DNA from: Aliivibrio finisterrensis
GTDB taxonomy: Bacteria; Pseudomonadota; Gammaproteobacteria; Enterobacterales; Vibrionaceae
Assembly (NCBI RefSeq): GCF_008933155.1
Contig: NZ_WBVP01000004.1
Location: forward strand, 124,001-188,000
Length of the DNA stretch: 64,000 nucleotides
Direction: 5' to 3'
The notes below the pieces were generated by a model. The model was not told the origin of the DNA. It worked only from the letters and a program-made list of their open reading frames with translations, and made no database searches. The translations under genes and the position numbers were made by a program. Below are positions 34,630-42,914 of the stretch, in pieces; the first letter of the stretch is position 1; each line of letters starts with the position of its first letter.

Positions 34630-36234
34630 TTATAAGTATTCATAGCCAGGTAGTGTTAAAAAGTCTGTTAGTTGATCACTGGTGGTCAATTGCTCCATCA
34701 GTTTTGCTGCTTGAGTAAATTGGCCAGAATCAAAGCGTTCTGTTCCCAATTCTTGTTCAATAACTTTCATCTCTTCTAATAACATGGTTCTAAACAAATC
34801 AGCCGTTACAACAGCGCCTGTATCTAAGGTTTTCCCATGCTGTATCCATTGCCAAATAGACGTTCGTGATATTTCTGCCGTTGCAGCATCTTCCATTAAT
34901 CCATAAATAGGCACGCACCCATTACCTGTGATCCACGCTTCAATATATTGAACCGCGACTCGAATGTTATGTCGCATGCCCTCTTCTGTTCTCTCTCCTT
35001 CACAAGGTGCTAATAATTCTTCTGCGGTAATGGGATGGTCATTTTCTCGGCTAATATCCAACTGGTTGATCCGCGAGTCTAAAACCTTGTCAAATTCCGC
35101 TCTTGCAGTATCAGCTAGCCCAGGATGAGCAACCCAAGTACCGTCGTGTCCATTATTGGCTTCCAGTGATTTATCGGTTTGAATTTTATTTAACACCCAA
35201 TCATTTTTTACCGGATCTTTCGATGGGATAAAGGCGGCCATTCCTCCCATCGCAAACGCTCCTCTTCGGTGACACGTTCTGATCAGTAATCGTGAATAGG
35301 CATTTAAAAACGGTTTTTCCATCGTCACCACTTGGCGATCAGGTAGCACGCGTTCTGGATGATTTTTTAAGGTTTTAATGTAGCTAAAAATGTAATCCCA
35401 TCGGCCACAATTTAATCCAACAATATGTTCTTTCAAACTGTATAAAATTTCATCCATTTCAAAGACAGCAGGTAAGGTTTCAATCAGTACTGTCGCCTTA
35501 ATCGTACCTTGCTTTAAACCAAACTCACGCTCAGCAAAGGTAAATACATCACTCCACCACGCCGCTTCTTGGTAGGCTTGTAGTTTAGGAAGATAGAAGT
35601 ACGGGCCACTGCCTTTTTTTAATGAAGTCTGGTAGTTGTGATAGAAATAAAGCGCGAAATCAAACAAAGCTCCGGGAATAGCAACACCGTTAAAAAGCAC
35701 GTGTTTTTCTGGAAGATGCAAACCTCGAACTCGACAAATCAATACCGCAGGATCTTGCTTAAGCTGATATACCTTTTGAGTTTGAGGGTTGGTGTATTGG
35801 ATTGTGCCGTTCATTGCATCTCGAAGATTAATTTGACCGTTAAGTACCGCCTCCCATGACGGTGCTAATGAATCTTCAAAATCAGCCATGAATACTTTTA
35901 CATTTGCATTCAATGCATTAATTACCATCTTTCTGTCTGTTGGGCCTGTGATCTCAACACGTCGGTCTTGAAGATCACTTGGAATACCTTGAATACTCCA
36001 TTTAGATTCTCGGATTGAACGTGTTTCCGTTAAAAAATCGGGCAGTTGTCCTGCGTCTATTTTTCGCTGTCTTACTTTGCGGGTTTCTAAAAGTTCAGGA
36101 ACTCGATGCGCAAACTTTTCGACAAGATGGGTAAGAAATCGAATCGCTCCTGCACTTAATACTTCATCAACTTGAGGAAGACTCGGCCCAATAATGGATA
36201 ATTCTTGTTCTTTCGTCGTCATGGTATCTGTCAT
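34630..36234 (-). CDS. aceB: Malate synthase A
   Basis: AceB condenses glyoxylate with acetyl-CoA to malate. The signature containing [16 protein letters not shown], the [13 protein letters not shown] stretch with the catalytic Arg, and the C-terminal CoA-side motif GYIEAW-like ([12 protein letters not shown]) with a following catalytic Asp (LMEDAAT) are present. I chose the ATG at 36234 (534 aa, E. coli 533), which has GGAGG 8 bp upstream; an in-frame TTG six codons earlier lies over the GGAGG. It is the first gene of aceBA, with a 574-bp AT-rich upstream region. Confidence 0.96.
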   Translation of the reverse strand: MTDTMTTKEQELSIIGPSLPQVDEVLSAGAIRFLTHLVEKFAHRVPELLETRKVRQRKIDAGQLPDFLTETRSIRESKWSIQGIPSDLQDRRVEITGPTDRKMVINALNANVKVFMADFEDSLAPSWEAVLNGQINLRDAMNGTIQYTNPQTQKVYQLKQDPAVLICRVRGLHLPEKHVLFNGVAIPGALFDFALYFYHNYQTSLKKGSGPYFYLPKLQAYQEAAWWSDVFTFAEREFGLKQGTIKATVLIETLPAVFEMDEILYSLKEHIVGLNCGRWDYIFSYIKTLKNHPERVLPDRQVVTMEKPFLNAYSRLLIRTCHRRGAFAMGGMAAFIPSKDPVKNDWVLNKIQTDKSLEANNGHDGTWVAHPGLADTARAEFDKVLDSRINQLDISRENDHPITAEELLAPCEGERTEEGMRHNIRVAVQYIEAWITGNGCVPIYGLMEDAATAEISRTSIWQWIQHGKTLDTGAVVTADLFRTMLLEEMKVIEQELGTERFDSGQFTQAAKLMEQLTTSDQLTDFLTLPGYEYL

Positions 36235-36517
36235 GGTCTGCGCCTCCGGCAAAATTACATTTGTAACTAAAACACTACGAATCAGTATTCATGTTTCATC
36301 CTATTTATCGTTCTTGCTGTTTACGTCTATTACATTCTCGAAAGAGCCAATGAATTACAACCCCTACTAAAGGCTAATACTGCCTTGATATTTCAATAAG
36401 ATGTCGACATAAATCAGAAAGTTGAGTTATGAGTAAATGCTCTATAAAGAGAATTGTCAAAGTTTAATTTTTACAAATCGATAACATAATCATCAGAAAA
36501 TGATCTGCTATTTACGT

Positions 36518-36567
36518 TGTAAAATTACACAAATTAAACTTGTAAAATTGAACATGTAAAATTCACA
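36518..36567. repeat. Three-copy TGTAAAATT motif
   Basis: Copies start at about 36519, 36541 and 36555: TTGTAAAATTACAC, TTGTAAAATTGAAC and ATGTAAAATTCACA. The first is also an inverted repeat (TGTAA-AA-TTACA). Spacings are 22 and 14 bp. They are probably binding sites for a transcription factor acting on aceB; the factor is unknown. Confidence 0.45.
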
Positions 36568-36680
36568 GTTTTAATTTCACAAAGAAAACAGCGGGATAGC
36601 ATAAAAAATTGATAACACTTGAGCTTATTTAGAGAAGAGTAAAAAGAAAGTGGCGATATACAACAAGAAGAGAAGAAATA

Positions 36681-36697
36681 AACTGGTCAGATCTGTT
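36681..36697. promoter_or_regulatory. FadR-like operator
   Basis: AACTGGTCAGATCTGTT matches the FadR consensus (A-x-CTGGTC-x-GA-Y-x-TGTT) at all conserved positions that I know. FadR senses long-chain acyl-CoA and in E. coli links fatty acid use to the glyoxylate shunt through iclR. The site is about 450 bp upstream of the aceB start, so a direct effect on aceBA is uncertain. Confidence 0.5.
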
Positions 36698-36750
36698 TGA
36701 TAAGAAATATAGAAAAGTGAGAATCCGGTCACTAATTGCCCTATCATTCA

Positions 36751-36791
36751 AAAGTAGAAAGGCACCTATTTAAATCAATAAATAAGTGCCT
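36751..36791 (-). terminator. Probable terminator after oxyR
   Basis: A 13-bp stem with one mismatch (AGGCAC-x-TATTTA with TAAATA-x-GTGCCT) is followed on the minus strand by TTTCTACTTTT. It lies 18 bp beyond the oxyR stop. Confidence 0.65.
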
Positions 36792-36808
36792 TAAGTACAA
36801 AAATAAAG

Positions 36809-37708
36809 CTATAAAATATGCTTAACAATATCAGCTAGCTGATGAAAAGCCTGTAAACGAGAAGAGCTTGGGCGCCAAACTAAGCCAATAGCTCGCGACG
36901 CTTCTTGACCCGGTGGCTCAACCACCACAAGGTTTTGGTTATCTAATAAACCATGTTTAATCGCCATTTGAGGAATAAAGGTAGTACCCAATCCATTTGC
37001 AACCATCTGAACCAAAGTATGCAGACTGGTTGCCGTGAATGGATTAATTTTTTCTTTTTTCGTCAATTTACATGCAGAGACAGCATGTTCCGTTAAACAG
37101 TGTTCTTTTTCTAATAAGAAGACGTATTCATCCGGGAGATCATCATAATGAATTGGAGTGGAGATTGAGCGTGCTTGATCTTTACTTATGACCATCTTAA
37201 ACGGATCATGCCCTACAATTAGGCTCTCCATTCCACCGATATCAACAGGCAAAGCAAGAATAAGAACATCCAACTGACCTTGTCTCAACGCCGCTAATAA
37301 ATTAGTTGTCGTGTCTTCTCTTAGTAAGAGAGTTAGTTGTGGGTAGGTTTGATTCACTTCTTGAACTAAATCGCACAACAAAAAAGGCGCAATGGTCGGG
37401 ATACAACCGACTCGAAGCTGCCCTTGCATCGCATCACCTTGGCAAAGTGACCCTAGCTCAATTAAATCTTGGCCTTTAGCTAATAGCTCTCGTCCTTGCT
37501 CTACTACTTTGTCACCAATAGGTGTAAACACGAGTGTCTTTTTATCTCGTTCATATAAAGGGCAACCAATTAACTCTTCAAGGTTTTGTATTCCTTTACT
37601 TAATGTTGATTGGCTGACAAAACACTTTTCTGCTGCGTCACCAAAATGGCGAGTCTCATGCAGGGTAATAAAGTAGTGTAACTGTTTTAATGATGGCCAT
37701 TTGTTCAT
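36809..37708 (-). CDS. oxyR: Peroxide-sensing LysR-family regulator OxyR
   Basis: This 299-residue LysR-type regulator has an N-terminal winged helix-turn-helix (HFGDAAEKCFVSQSTLSKGIQ, split here as HFGDAAEKCF and VSQSTLSKGI) and a periplasmic-binding-protein-like sensor domain. The redox pair is visible as Cys204 and Cys213, separated by eight residues (CLTEHAVSAC), exactly as Cys199/Cys208 of E. coli OxyR. It is divergent from a 2-Cys peroxiredoxin, a classical OxyR target. The shared 148-bp gap probably carries its operator. Confidence 0.9.
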   Translation of the reverse strand: MNKWPSLKQLHYFITLHETRHFGDAAEKCFVSQSTLSKGIQNLEELIGCPLYERDKKTLVFTPIGDKVVEQGRELLAKGQDLIELGSLCQGDAMQGQLRVGCIPTIAPFLLCDLVQEVNQTYPQLTLLLREDTTTNLLAALRQGQLDVLILALPVDIGGMESLIVGHDPFKMVISKDQARSISTPIHYDDLPDEYVFLLEKEHCLTEHAVSACKLTKKEKINPFTATSLHTLVQMVANGLGTTFIPQMAIKHGLLDNQNLVVVEPPGQEASRAIGLVWRPSSSRLQAFHQLADIVKHIL

Positions 37709-37719
37709 CGTTTTTCTCG

Positions 37720-37734
37720 ATTACATTAATCTAT
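37720..37734. promoter_or_regulatory. Possible OxyR half-operator in the oxyR-peroxiredoxin gap
   Basis: ATTA-N7-CTAT resembles half of the OxyR consensus (ATAG-N7-CTAT repeated); the second half (GCTT-N7-TCAT, next in phase) is poor. A separate near-palindrome, TTGAAACAA/TTGTTTTCAA, lies about 60 bp further towards the peroxiredoxin start. A TATAGT -10-like hexamer is at about 37779. Confidence 0.3.
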
Positions 37735-37856
37735 TTAATTCGCTTTTTTCAATCATACCTTTTGTACTATAGTTTGTCCTGTTGAAACAATTTATTGTTT
37801 TCAAAAACAAAGCCAAACACGAAGTTTGGGAAATCTAATTTTTAGGAGATTCAAAA

Positions 37857-38465
37857 ATGGTACTAGTAGGTCGTCAAGCACCAGACTTTACTGCTGCAGC
37901 TGTTCTAGGTAATGGCGAAATCGTTGATAACTTCAACTTCAAAGAATTCACTAAAGGTAAGAAAGCGGTAGTATTTTTCTACCCTCTAGACTTCACTTTC
38001 GTTTGTCCTTCAGAGCTAATCGCTTTTGACAACCGTCTAGCTGACTTCCAAGCTAAAGGCGCAGAAGTAATCGGTATCTCAATCGATTCTCAATTCTCTC
38101 ACAACGCATGGCGTAACACTGCTATCGAAGATGGCGGTATTGGTCAAGTTAAGTACCCACTAGTTGCTGACGTTAAGCACGAGATCTGTAAAGCATACGA
38201 CGTTGAGCATCCAGAAGCTGGTGTTGCTTTCCGTGGTTCTTTCCTAATCGATGCTGACGGCCTTGTTCGTCACCAAGTAGTTAACGATCTACCACTAGGT
38301 CGTAACATTGACGAAATGCTACGTATGGTTGACGCACTAAACTTCCACGAGAAGAACGGTGAAGTTTGTCCAGCACAATGGGAAGAAGGTAAAGCAGGTA
38401 TGGACGCATCTCCAAAAGGCGTTGCAGCATTCCTATCTGAACACGCTGACGACCTAAGCAAGTAA
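37857..38465 (+). CDS. Typical 2-Cys peroxiredoxin (AhpC/TSA family)
   Basis: This 202-residue cytosolic thiol peroxidase reduces H2O2 and organic hydroperoxides. The peroxidatic Cys is in DFTFVCPSEL near residue 50 and the resolving Cys in GEVCPAQW near residue 170. The C-terminal helix beyond it makes it sensitive to overoxidation. It is closer to the Prx1/TSA group than to the shorter AhpC that pairs with AhpF, and no ahpF is adjacent, so thioredoxin is the likely reductant (inference). AGGAG lies 8 bp before the ATG. Codon use is strongly biased to preferred codons, so it is probably highly expressed. Confidence 0.93.
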   Translation: MVLVGRQAPDFTAAAVLGNGEIVDNFNFKEFTKGKKAVVFFYPLDFTFVCPSELIAFDNRLADFQAKGAEVIGISIDSQFSHNAWRNTAIEDGGIGQVKYPLVADVKHEICKAYDVEHPEAGVAFRGSFLIDADGLVRHQVVNDLPLGRNIDEMLRMVDALNFHEKNGEVCPAQWEEGKAGMDASPKGVAAFLSEHADDLSK

Positions 38466-38476
38466 TTGCTAACCTA

Positions 38477-38619
38477 GAGTATTTACATCAAATACTCGAC
38501 TGCACCTAAGCTCAACGGTGCATGTGGCTAGAATATTAAAAGCGTATAAACGCAGTAGCCTAAAATCAGAAAGTTTGTCTAATACTAAAAGCCCTGAAGT
38601 TATCTTCGGGGCTTTTTTC
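38477..38619 (+). ncRNA. Structured 3' region of the peroxiredoxin transcript ending in a terminator
   Basis: Four successive hairpins follow the stop codon: GAGTATTT/AAATACTC (38477-38497), TGCACC/GGTGCA (38501-38522), a nested GGCTA..TAGCC with inner GCGT/ACGC (38526-38560), and the terminator AGCCCTGAAG/CTTCGGGGCT plus six T (38590-38619). This is more structure than a terminator needs and could be a stable 3'UTR-derived small RNA; no transcript evidence is available. Confidence 0.35.
38588..38619 (+). terminator. Terminator after the peroxiredoxin gene
   Basis: The stem AGCCCTGAAG/CTTCGGGGCT (with one G-U pair) and TTAT loop is followed by six T. Confidence 0.85.
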
Positions 38620-38713
38620 TTTATTCTAGCGCGTAATTTTGACGATCTATTCACACATCTACAGCTGAATATCCCTTACACTACTCTATTCTCAATTATT
38701 CTTTCTACACATC

Positions 38714-39457
38714 ATGTCTATTAAAATTGAAGTCTGTATTGATAACTTAGAATCACTGCATAATGCTATTAATGGCGGTGCTGATCGCATTGAATTATGT
38801 TCATCTCTTGCATTAGGTGGGCTTACTCCCAGTTTTGGTTTCATGAAAAAAGCAGCTGCGATCTCTCCTATTCCAGTTTATGCCATGATCCGTCCTCGAC
38901 AAGGCGATTTTTTGTATGACAACGATGATATCTCTGCAATGATAGAAGATATTCATGCTGCAAAATTAGCGGGCTTACAGGGGGTTGTCTTTGGGGTATT
39001 AAAAGCCAATGGCGATATTGATATGCCATTGTCTGCACGGCTAATGAAAATCTCTAATGACAATGACTTAGGTGTTACCTTCCACCGCGCCGTTGATCAA
39101 TGTTCTAATTATAAAAAAGCCATTGAAAACATTGCAGAGCTAGGTTGTGAGCGTATTCTAACCTCAGGACTTGCTGCGAATGCCTATGATGGTATTAACG
39201 TTTTAACTGAAATGGTTAAATTAGCAAATGGACGATTTGAAATATTAGCGGGAGCAGGCGTCACCGCTGAAAATGCAAAAGAGATCATTGAAAAGACAGG
39301 CATAACTGAAATTCATTTATCTGGAAAATCAACTCGTCCAAGTAAAATGAAATTAGTATTGGATGGTGTAAAAATGGGCGCTGGAGATTTGGATGATTTT
39401 ATTGTTCCAGTTACTGATGCTAAAAAAATTGATGCAGTAAGACAAATAATTAAATAA
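38714..39457 (+). CDS. cutC: CutC family protein
   Basis: CutC is a TIM-barrel protein historically linked to copper tolerance in E. coli; that role has been questioned and the true reaction is uncertain. The 247-residue sequence shows the family marks [31 protein letters not shown], and FHRAVDQC, and the [11 protein letters not shown] barrel end. No strong Shine-Dalgarno is visible before the ATG. It stands alone between two terminators, with no metal transport gene nearby. Confidence 0.93.
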   Translation: MSIKIEVCIDNLESLHNAINGGADRIELCSSLALGGLTPSFGFMKKAAAISPIPVYAMIRPRQGDFLYDNDDISAMIEDIHAAKLAGLQGVVFGVLKANGDIDMPLSARLMKISNDNDLGVTFHRAVDQCSNYKKAIENIAELGCERILTSGLAANAYDGINVLTEMVKLANGRFEILAGAGVTAENAKEIIEKTGITEIHLSGKSTRPSKMKLVLDGVKMGAGDLDDFIVPVTDAKKIDAVRQIIK

Positions 39458-39472
39458 CCGCTTATGCTAATG

Positions 39473-39508
39473 AAAAAATGCCAGAGACTTTATCCCTGGC
39501 ATTTTTAT
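39473..39508. terminator. Bidirectional terminator between cutC and the ygiW-like gene
   Basis: AAAATGCCAG and CTGGCATTTT flank a short loop, giving T-runs on both strands for the two converging genes. Confidence 0.85.
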
Positions 39509-39528
39509 TATTAGATAACTGCGTTTTT

Positions 39529-39894
39529 CTATTTTGCTAGTTGAACTGAGTTAACGTCGATCGTCGTCTCTGTCCACTCTTTATCTACTTCACCATGAAT
39601 AACTAACTTTGTTTCTGGCGTTGCTTCAATACCGTTCCAATCTTTATGGTCGATCTCAATTCTTACTTCACCCGTTGTATCTTTAAATTGATACTCTTCA
39701 TTACCCAGTGATGACGTAATGTAACCAGTCAATGTTACTGCTGCATCATCATCTGAATCTAAAGCAGCTCTAACTGTACTGACCGCTACTGAGCTAGGGC
39801 CAGTAAAGCCACCTTTTATCACTTGAGTATTTTTATCTGCGAAAGCTGTTGAAGATGCTAATACTAATGCGCTTGCTAGAATGATTTTTTTCAT
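39529..39894 (-). CDS. YgiW/YdeI family periplasmic OB-fold stress protein
   Basis: This 121-residue protein has a signal peptide cleaved after the Ala in STAFA (about residue 19) and one bacterial OB-fold (BOF) domain. Marks are GGFTGPS, VTLTGYITSSLGNEEYQFKD (split as VTLTGYITSS and LGNEEYQFKD) and IEIDHKDWNG. Relatives such as YgiW (VisP) and YdeI are linked to peroxide, metal or antimicrobial-peptide tolerance. It lies 44 bp after the beta-barrel gene on the same strand, so the two are probably co-transcribed, suggesting an envelope-stress role. Confidence 0.88.
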   Translation of the reverse strand: MKKIILASALVLASSTAFADKNTQVIKGGFTGPSSVAVSTVRAALDSDDDAAVTLTGYITSSLGNEEYQFKDTTGEVRIEIDHKDWNGIEATPETKLVIHGEVDKEWTETTIDVNSVQLAK

Positions 39895-39938
39895 TTTATT
39901 TAGTCCTGAATTTATAATTAAATACTGATAATATTATA

Positions 39939-40586
39939 TTAGAAGTAGTAAACTGAACTCAACATGAACGAGGTAGAATTAGCTACGCTATCTGTTTGAT
40001 AACTTGCTGAAGCACCTAACGCTAGGTTTGGGATCACCATGTATTCAATGCCTACACTTGCAATACCGCCCCAAACGTCATCTTTTTGCGACTCACCACC
40101 AGGACGTCCAACCGTTCTTTCAATATCATCATTCAATACATTTTCAAATTCATCTTGGGAAGAAGCGTTATATTTATACTGCGTATAAGTAAGACCTAAT
40201 CCTGTTTTAAGCTGCAACTTGTCATTAATGTTATAAAAGTACACAGGTTTAAACGTAAATTGGCTCGCATCTAAATCGGCATCCCATTCTCTTTCTTGAT
40301 GTTCTAGATTAGGTGCAGTGCCAACTATCCCTTTGTATTCAGAGCGGGAGTCATCACTCTCAAATTTCGTATAACCTAATTCTAGACCAAAATCGTTAAA
40401 ACGATAGCCAACAAAACCACCAAACGCAGAGCTTGAATCATCAGGTGTTAAGGTAACGTTATCTTGTGAAAATGTCGTTGAATAATCATGACTCATGTTT
40501 GTTACACCATACTCTAAACCAACATATGGAGCAGCAATCGTTGCTGTTGAAGTTGTAGCCATTAACAAAAAGACATACTTTTTCAT
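39939..40586 (-). CDS. Small outer-membrane beta-barrel protein
   Basis: This 215-residue precursor has a signal peptide ending near TIAAP. The rest alternates amphipathic strands and charged loops (PYVGLEYGV, AFGGFVGYRF, FGLELGYTKF, GLGLTYTQY, SVGIEYMV) and ends in Tyr-Tyr-Phe, the outer-membrane sorting signal. The size fits an eight-strand OmpA/OmpX-like or AcfA-like barrel; which one I cannot tell. It is divergent from a LysR regulator and upstream of the ygiW-like gene, so the regulator may control both. Confidence 0.8.
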   Translation of the reverse strand: MKKYVFLLMATTSTATIAAPYVGLEYGVTNMSHDYSTTFSQDNVTLTPDDSSSAFGGFVGYRFNDFGLELGYTKFESDDSRSEYKGIVGTAPNLEHQEREWDADLDASQFTFKPVYFYNINDKLQLKTGLGLTYTQYKYNASSQDEFENVLNDDIERTVGRPGGESQKDDVWGGIASVGIEYMVIPNLALGASASYQTDSVANSTSFMLSSVYYF

Positions 40587-40718
40587 TATAAATTCAATCC
40601 TATAGTCGTGGAACTAAGCTTGGTCTTAACTAATGATACAAGTATTATAGACTATCAATCGTGAAGGAAGCGTGAAGAGTTATTAGATAATTTAAAATTT
40701 ATAAGGAAATCATTCACT

Positions 40719-41645
40719 ATGGCAAAAGATCTGTTCGCTAAATTAGATTTAAATTTATTGAGAACCTTTTTAATTCTTTCTCAAGAGTTAAATATGCGCA
40801 AAGCCTCTGAGCGATTATTTGTTTCTCAACCAGCAATCAGCCAAGCGTTACAAAAGCTGCGTAACCATTTTGATGATGAGTTATTCATTAAAGTCCGTCA
40901 TGGCCTGAAACCAACTCCTTTTTCTGAAGAGCTAGCCGAAAACATTCACCCCTACCTTGATGGTTTATCTTCTATCTTAAATTCATCTCAAAATTTTGAA
41001 CCATACAAATTAGAAAAAACACTGACAATAGCCTTAGCACCGCAAGTACTAAGTTGCCTGTCCGGAGCTCTATTTCATCAAATACGAGAAGATGCACCTA
41101 ATGTTAACTTGCAGCTAGTTAATTGGTCAGAATCAGCTTTTGATGACCTTATCAAAGGTAAAATCGATATCGCCGTTAATTACGAATATGACTCAGTTCA
41201 AAAAGAGCTTATCTCGCATAAATTAATAGATATCAAAGGTTGTGTTATTGTGCGTCAAGATCATCCAATAACAACAACACTCGCAACCCCTTATGACTTT
41301 GAAGGTTATGAAATTGCCTCTTTAATTATTCCAGGATGGAACAGTAATAAAAGCCTTGCCGCTGATGTGTTAGATAAACTCAATATAGATTATAAGATTG
41401 GTTTTCGTTCTGAATTACCAATGGCATTAATTGATGTAGTTCAACATACGGATATGTACTTTCCGTCTACTTCTCTTTTTCCTACTCATCAATATTCATC
41501 GCTTAGACGTATAGATCTCGCTCTTGATGATGTTGCTTTAAATTATCCTATCTATAGCTTTTATCATCAAAGACATAAAAAGAATCCTCTCTACGTTTGG
41601 CTCAATAAATTGATTAAAGAACTCCTACTAAAAAGTGACACCTAA
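40719..41645 (+). CDS. LysR-family transcriptional regulator
   Basis: This 308-residue protein has an N-terminal helix-turn-helix (NMRKASERLFVSQPAISQAL) at about residues 28-47, following DLNLLRTFLIL, then a type 2 periplasmic-binding sensor domain. The DLNLLRTF start and the weakly conserved sensor place it nearer the LeuO/NodD-like subgroup than to OxyR. No Cys pair like that of OxyR is present. The gene is divergent from the outer-membrane barrel gene with 132 bp between, the usual layout for a LysR regulator and its target. The effector is unknown. Confidence 0.88.
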   Translation: MAKDLFAKLDLNLLRTFLILSQELNMRKASERLFVSQPAISQALQKLRNHFDDELFIKVRHGLKPTPFSEELAENIHPYLDGLSSILNSSQNFEPYKLEKTLTIALAPQVLSCLSGALFHQIREDAPNVNLQLVNWSESAFDDLIKGKIDIAVNYEYDSVQKELISHKLIDIKGCVIVRQDHPITTTLATPYDFEGYEIASLIIPGWNSNKSLAADVLDKLNIDYKIGFRSELPMALIDVVQHTDMYFPSTSLFPTHQYSSLRRIDLALDDVALNYPIYSFYHQRHKKNPLYVWLNKLIKELLLKSDT

Positions 41646-41828
41646 CTTATCAATAGAGCACTATAAAACAGATGCGATAAGTGCTACTTATAATTAAAAT
41701 AATTACAGGTGATTAGAAAGCAATCACCGAACTCAATATTATTCATTCCATCAAACGGAAACAGATTTATCGGTAAGCAAGGATGCTCATTACTGATCTA
41801 ACTTATGATTAATATTGAGAGTTATAAA

Positions 41829-42611
41829 ATGAAAAAATCTATCTTAGCACTATCCTTAACTGCCATCTTTTCTTCTTCTGTTATGGCTGAAACCATTCAG
41901 AACCCAGCAGAGCTTCCGGGAATTGACAACTCTATTCCATCTGTATCAGACCGACCAAGTCCTGATTTTGGAAGCACTCCCAACTGGGGATTAGGCCCAA
42001 CTCAACCACCAATGGCAACAGAGCCTGAATGGCAAGTTCCTTCAACACCGGTTGAACGTCCGCTGCCAGATGCTCCTGTAGATCGACCACAACCTGTAGA
42101 CCCTGATTTTGGACAAGCGGTTCCTGAGCAGCCACCAATGGATAATACTCCAGAAAGGCCACAACCTCAGAAACCAACGCAACCGCCAGTTGATGATAAT
42201 TCACCTGAGCGTCCACAACCTCAAGTCCCAGTGCAGCCGCCAATGGATGACTCTCCTGAATGGGGGATCCCACACGCAACAGAAGGTGAGCGTATCACTG
42301 CTTTAGAAAATGATTTCAAAGTAATGGCTGAAGAGAATAATCGTCGCTTCAATGAGCAAGACGAAAAGATTGATGGGGTTAGAGCTGGTTTACATGCTGT
42401 AGCCAATGCGCGCCCATTTGTAACAAGTGGTGAGTTTGCTATTGGTGCCGGTGTTGGTTTTTCTGGCTCAAAAGAAGCATTAGCACTAGGTGGGGCTTAC
42501 GGTATCAATGAACAATTAAGTGTTTCTGGCACTTTCCACTATGAATCATCTGGTAGCTACTCATCATCAGATGTTGCTGGCGGTGTTGGTATTCAATACA
42601 GCTTCAAATAA
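41829..42611 (+). CDS. Proline-rich protein with YadA-type C-terminal anchor
   Basis: From the ATG at 41829 (260 aa) the protein has a signal peptide cleaved after VMA (residue 20), a proline-rich region at 43-147, a predicted coiled coil at about 152-190 (GERITALENDFKVMAEEN and on), and a YadA-like anchor at about 184-260 (DGVRAGLHAVANA, AIGAGVGFSGS, GGAYGIN, GGVGIQYSF). The proline-rich part has repeats of the form P-x-QPP-[MV]-D-[DN]. YadA-type anchors trimerise and form a 12-strand outer-membrane pore. No adhesin head is present. An eight-residue upstream extension exists but has no ribosome site; GAGAG lies 7 bp before the chosen ATG. Confidence 0.8.
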   Translation: MKKSILALSLTAIFSSSVMAETIQNPAELPGIDNSIPSVSDRPSPDFGSTPNWGLGPTQPPMATEPEWQVPSTPVERPLPDAPVDRPQPVDPDFGQAVPEQPPMDNTPERPQPQKPTQPPVDDNSPERPQPQVPVQPPMDDSPEWGIPHATEGERITALENDFKVMAEENNRRFNEQDEKIDGVRAGLHAVANARPFVTSGEFAIGAGVGFSGSKEALALGGAYGINEQLSVSGTFHYESSGSYSSSDVAGGVGIQYSFK

Positions 42612-42731
42612 ATAACTCTCGCCCCGCTAAGGATTGGTAGGGCACTTTTATCTAATACTGATACCAAATTAGTAATAGATTTCTACTGCAACTCTATTTC
42701 TGTCTTTGACGACTCACCATATCGGTAGTAT

Positions 42732-42763
42732 CGCCTCTGTCCTCTCATACAGAGGCTTTTTTA
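42732..42763 (+). terminator. Terminator after the YadA-anchor gene
   Basis: The stem GCCTCTGT/ACAGAGGC with an 8-nt loop is followed by six T. Confidence 0.8.
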
Positions 42764-42854
42764 TGTATTCCATATAATTTATCAACTGACTTCAATATTG
42801 GTATGACATTCACTTTTTACGTGACACCAATTCAAATATGTAAATGGCCAGATA

Positions 42855-42893
42855 CAAAAATGGCGCTGTTTATTTAAACAGCGCCATTTTTAT
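42855..42893. terminator. Bidirectional terminator
   Basis: AAAATGGCGCTGTTTA and TAAACAGCGCCATTTT form a long perfect stem with a short loop, with T-runs on both strands. On the minus strand it ends the repeat-protein gene. Confidence 0.9.
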
Positions 42894-42914
42894 TTAATAT
42901 CGAATTGAATCAAA

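Larger units (their letters stand above)
36235..36808. other. Long AT-rich intergenic region upstream of aceBA
   Basis: No convincing coding frame is present. The region contains three copies of a TGTAAAATT motif (36518-36567), a FadR-like operator (36681-36697) and the oxyR terminator (36760-36791). The first 250 bp before aceB are very A+T-rich, with several possible -10 elements but no clearly best promoter. The size and repeat content suggest complex control of the glyoxylate shunt. Confidence 0.5.
42612..42914. other. Intergenic region after the YadA-anchor gene
   Basis: The region holds two terminators (42732-42763 and 42855-42893) and a weak GCCC/GGGC hairpin soon after the stop codon. 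Nothing else is evident. Confidence 0.6.

Noticed and set aside
38469-38654. Minus-strand frame of 61 codons after the peroxiredoxin gene
   Set aside because: It runs through the hairpins and terminator of the opposite strand, so the open frame is best explained by chance.
41932-42279. Minus-strand frame of 115 codons over the proline-rich region
   Set aside because: Repetitive proline codons keep the opposite frame open. It has no ribosome site or recognisable product, and the plus-strand protein has a signal peptide and an anchor.
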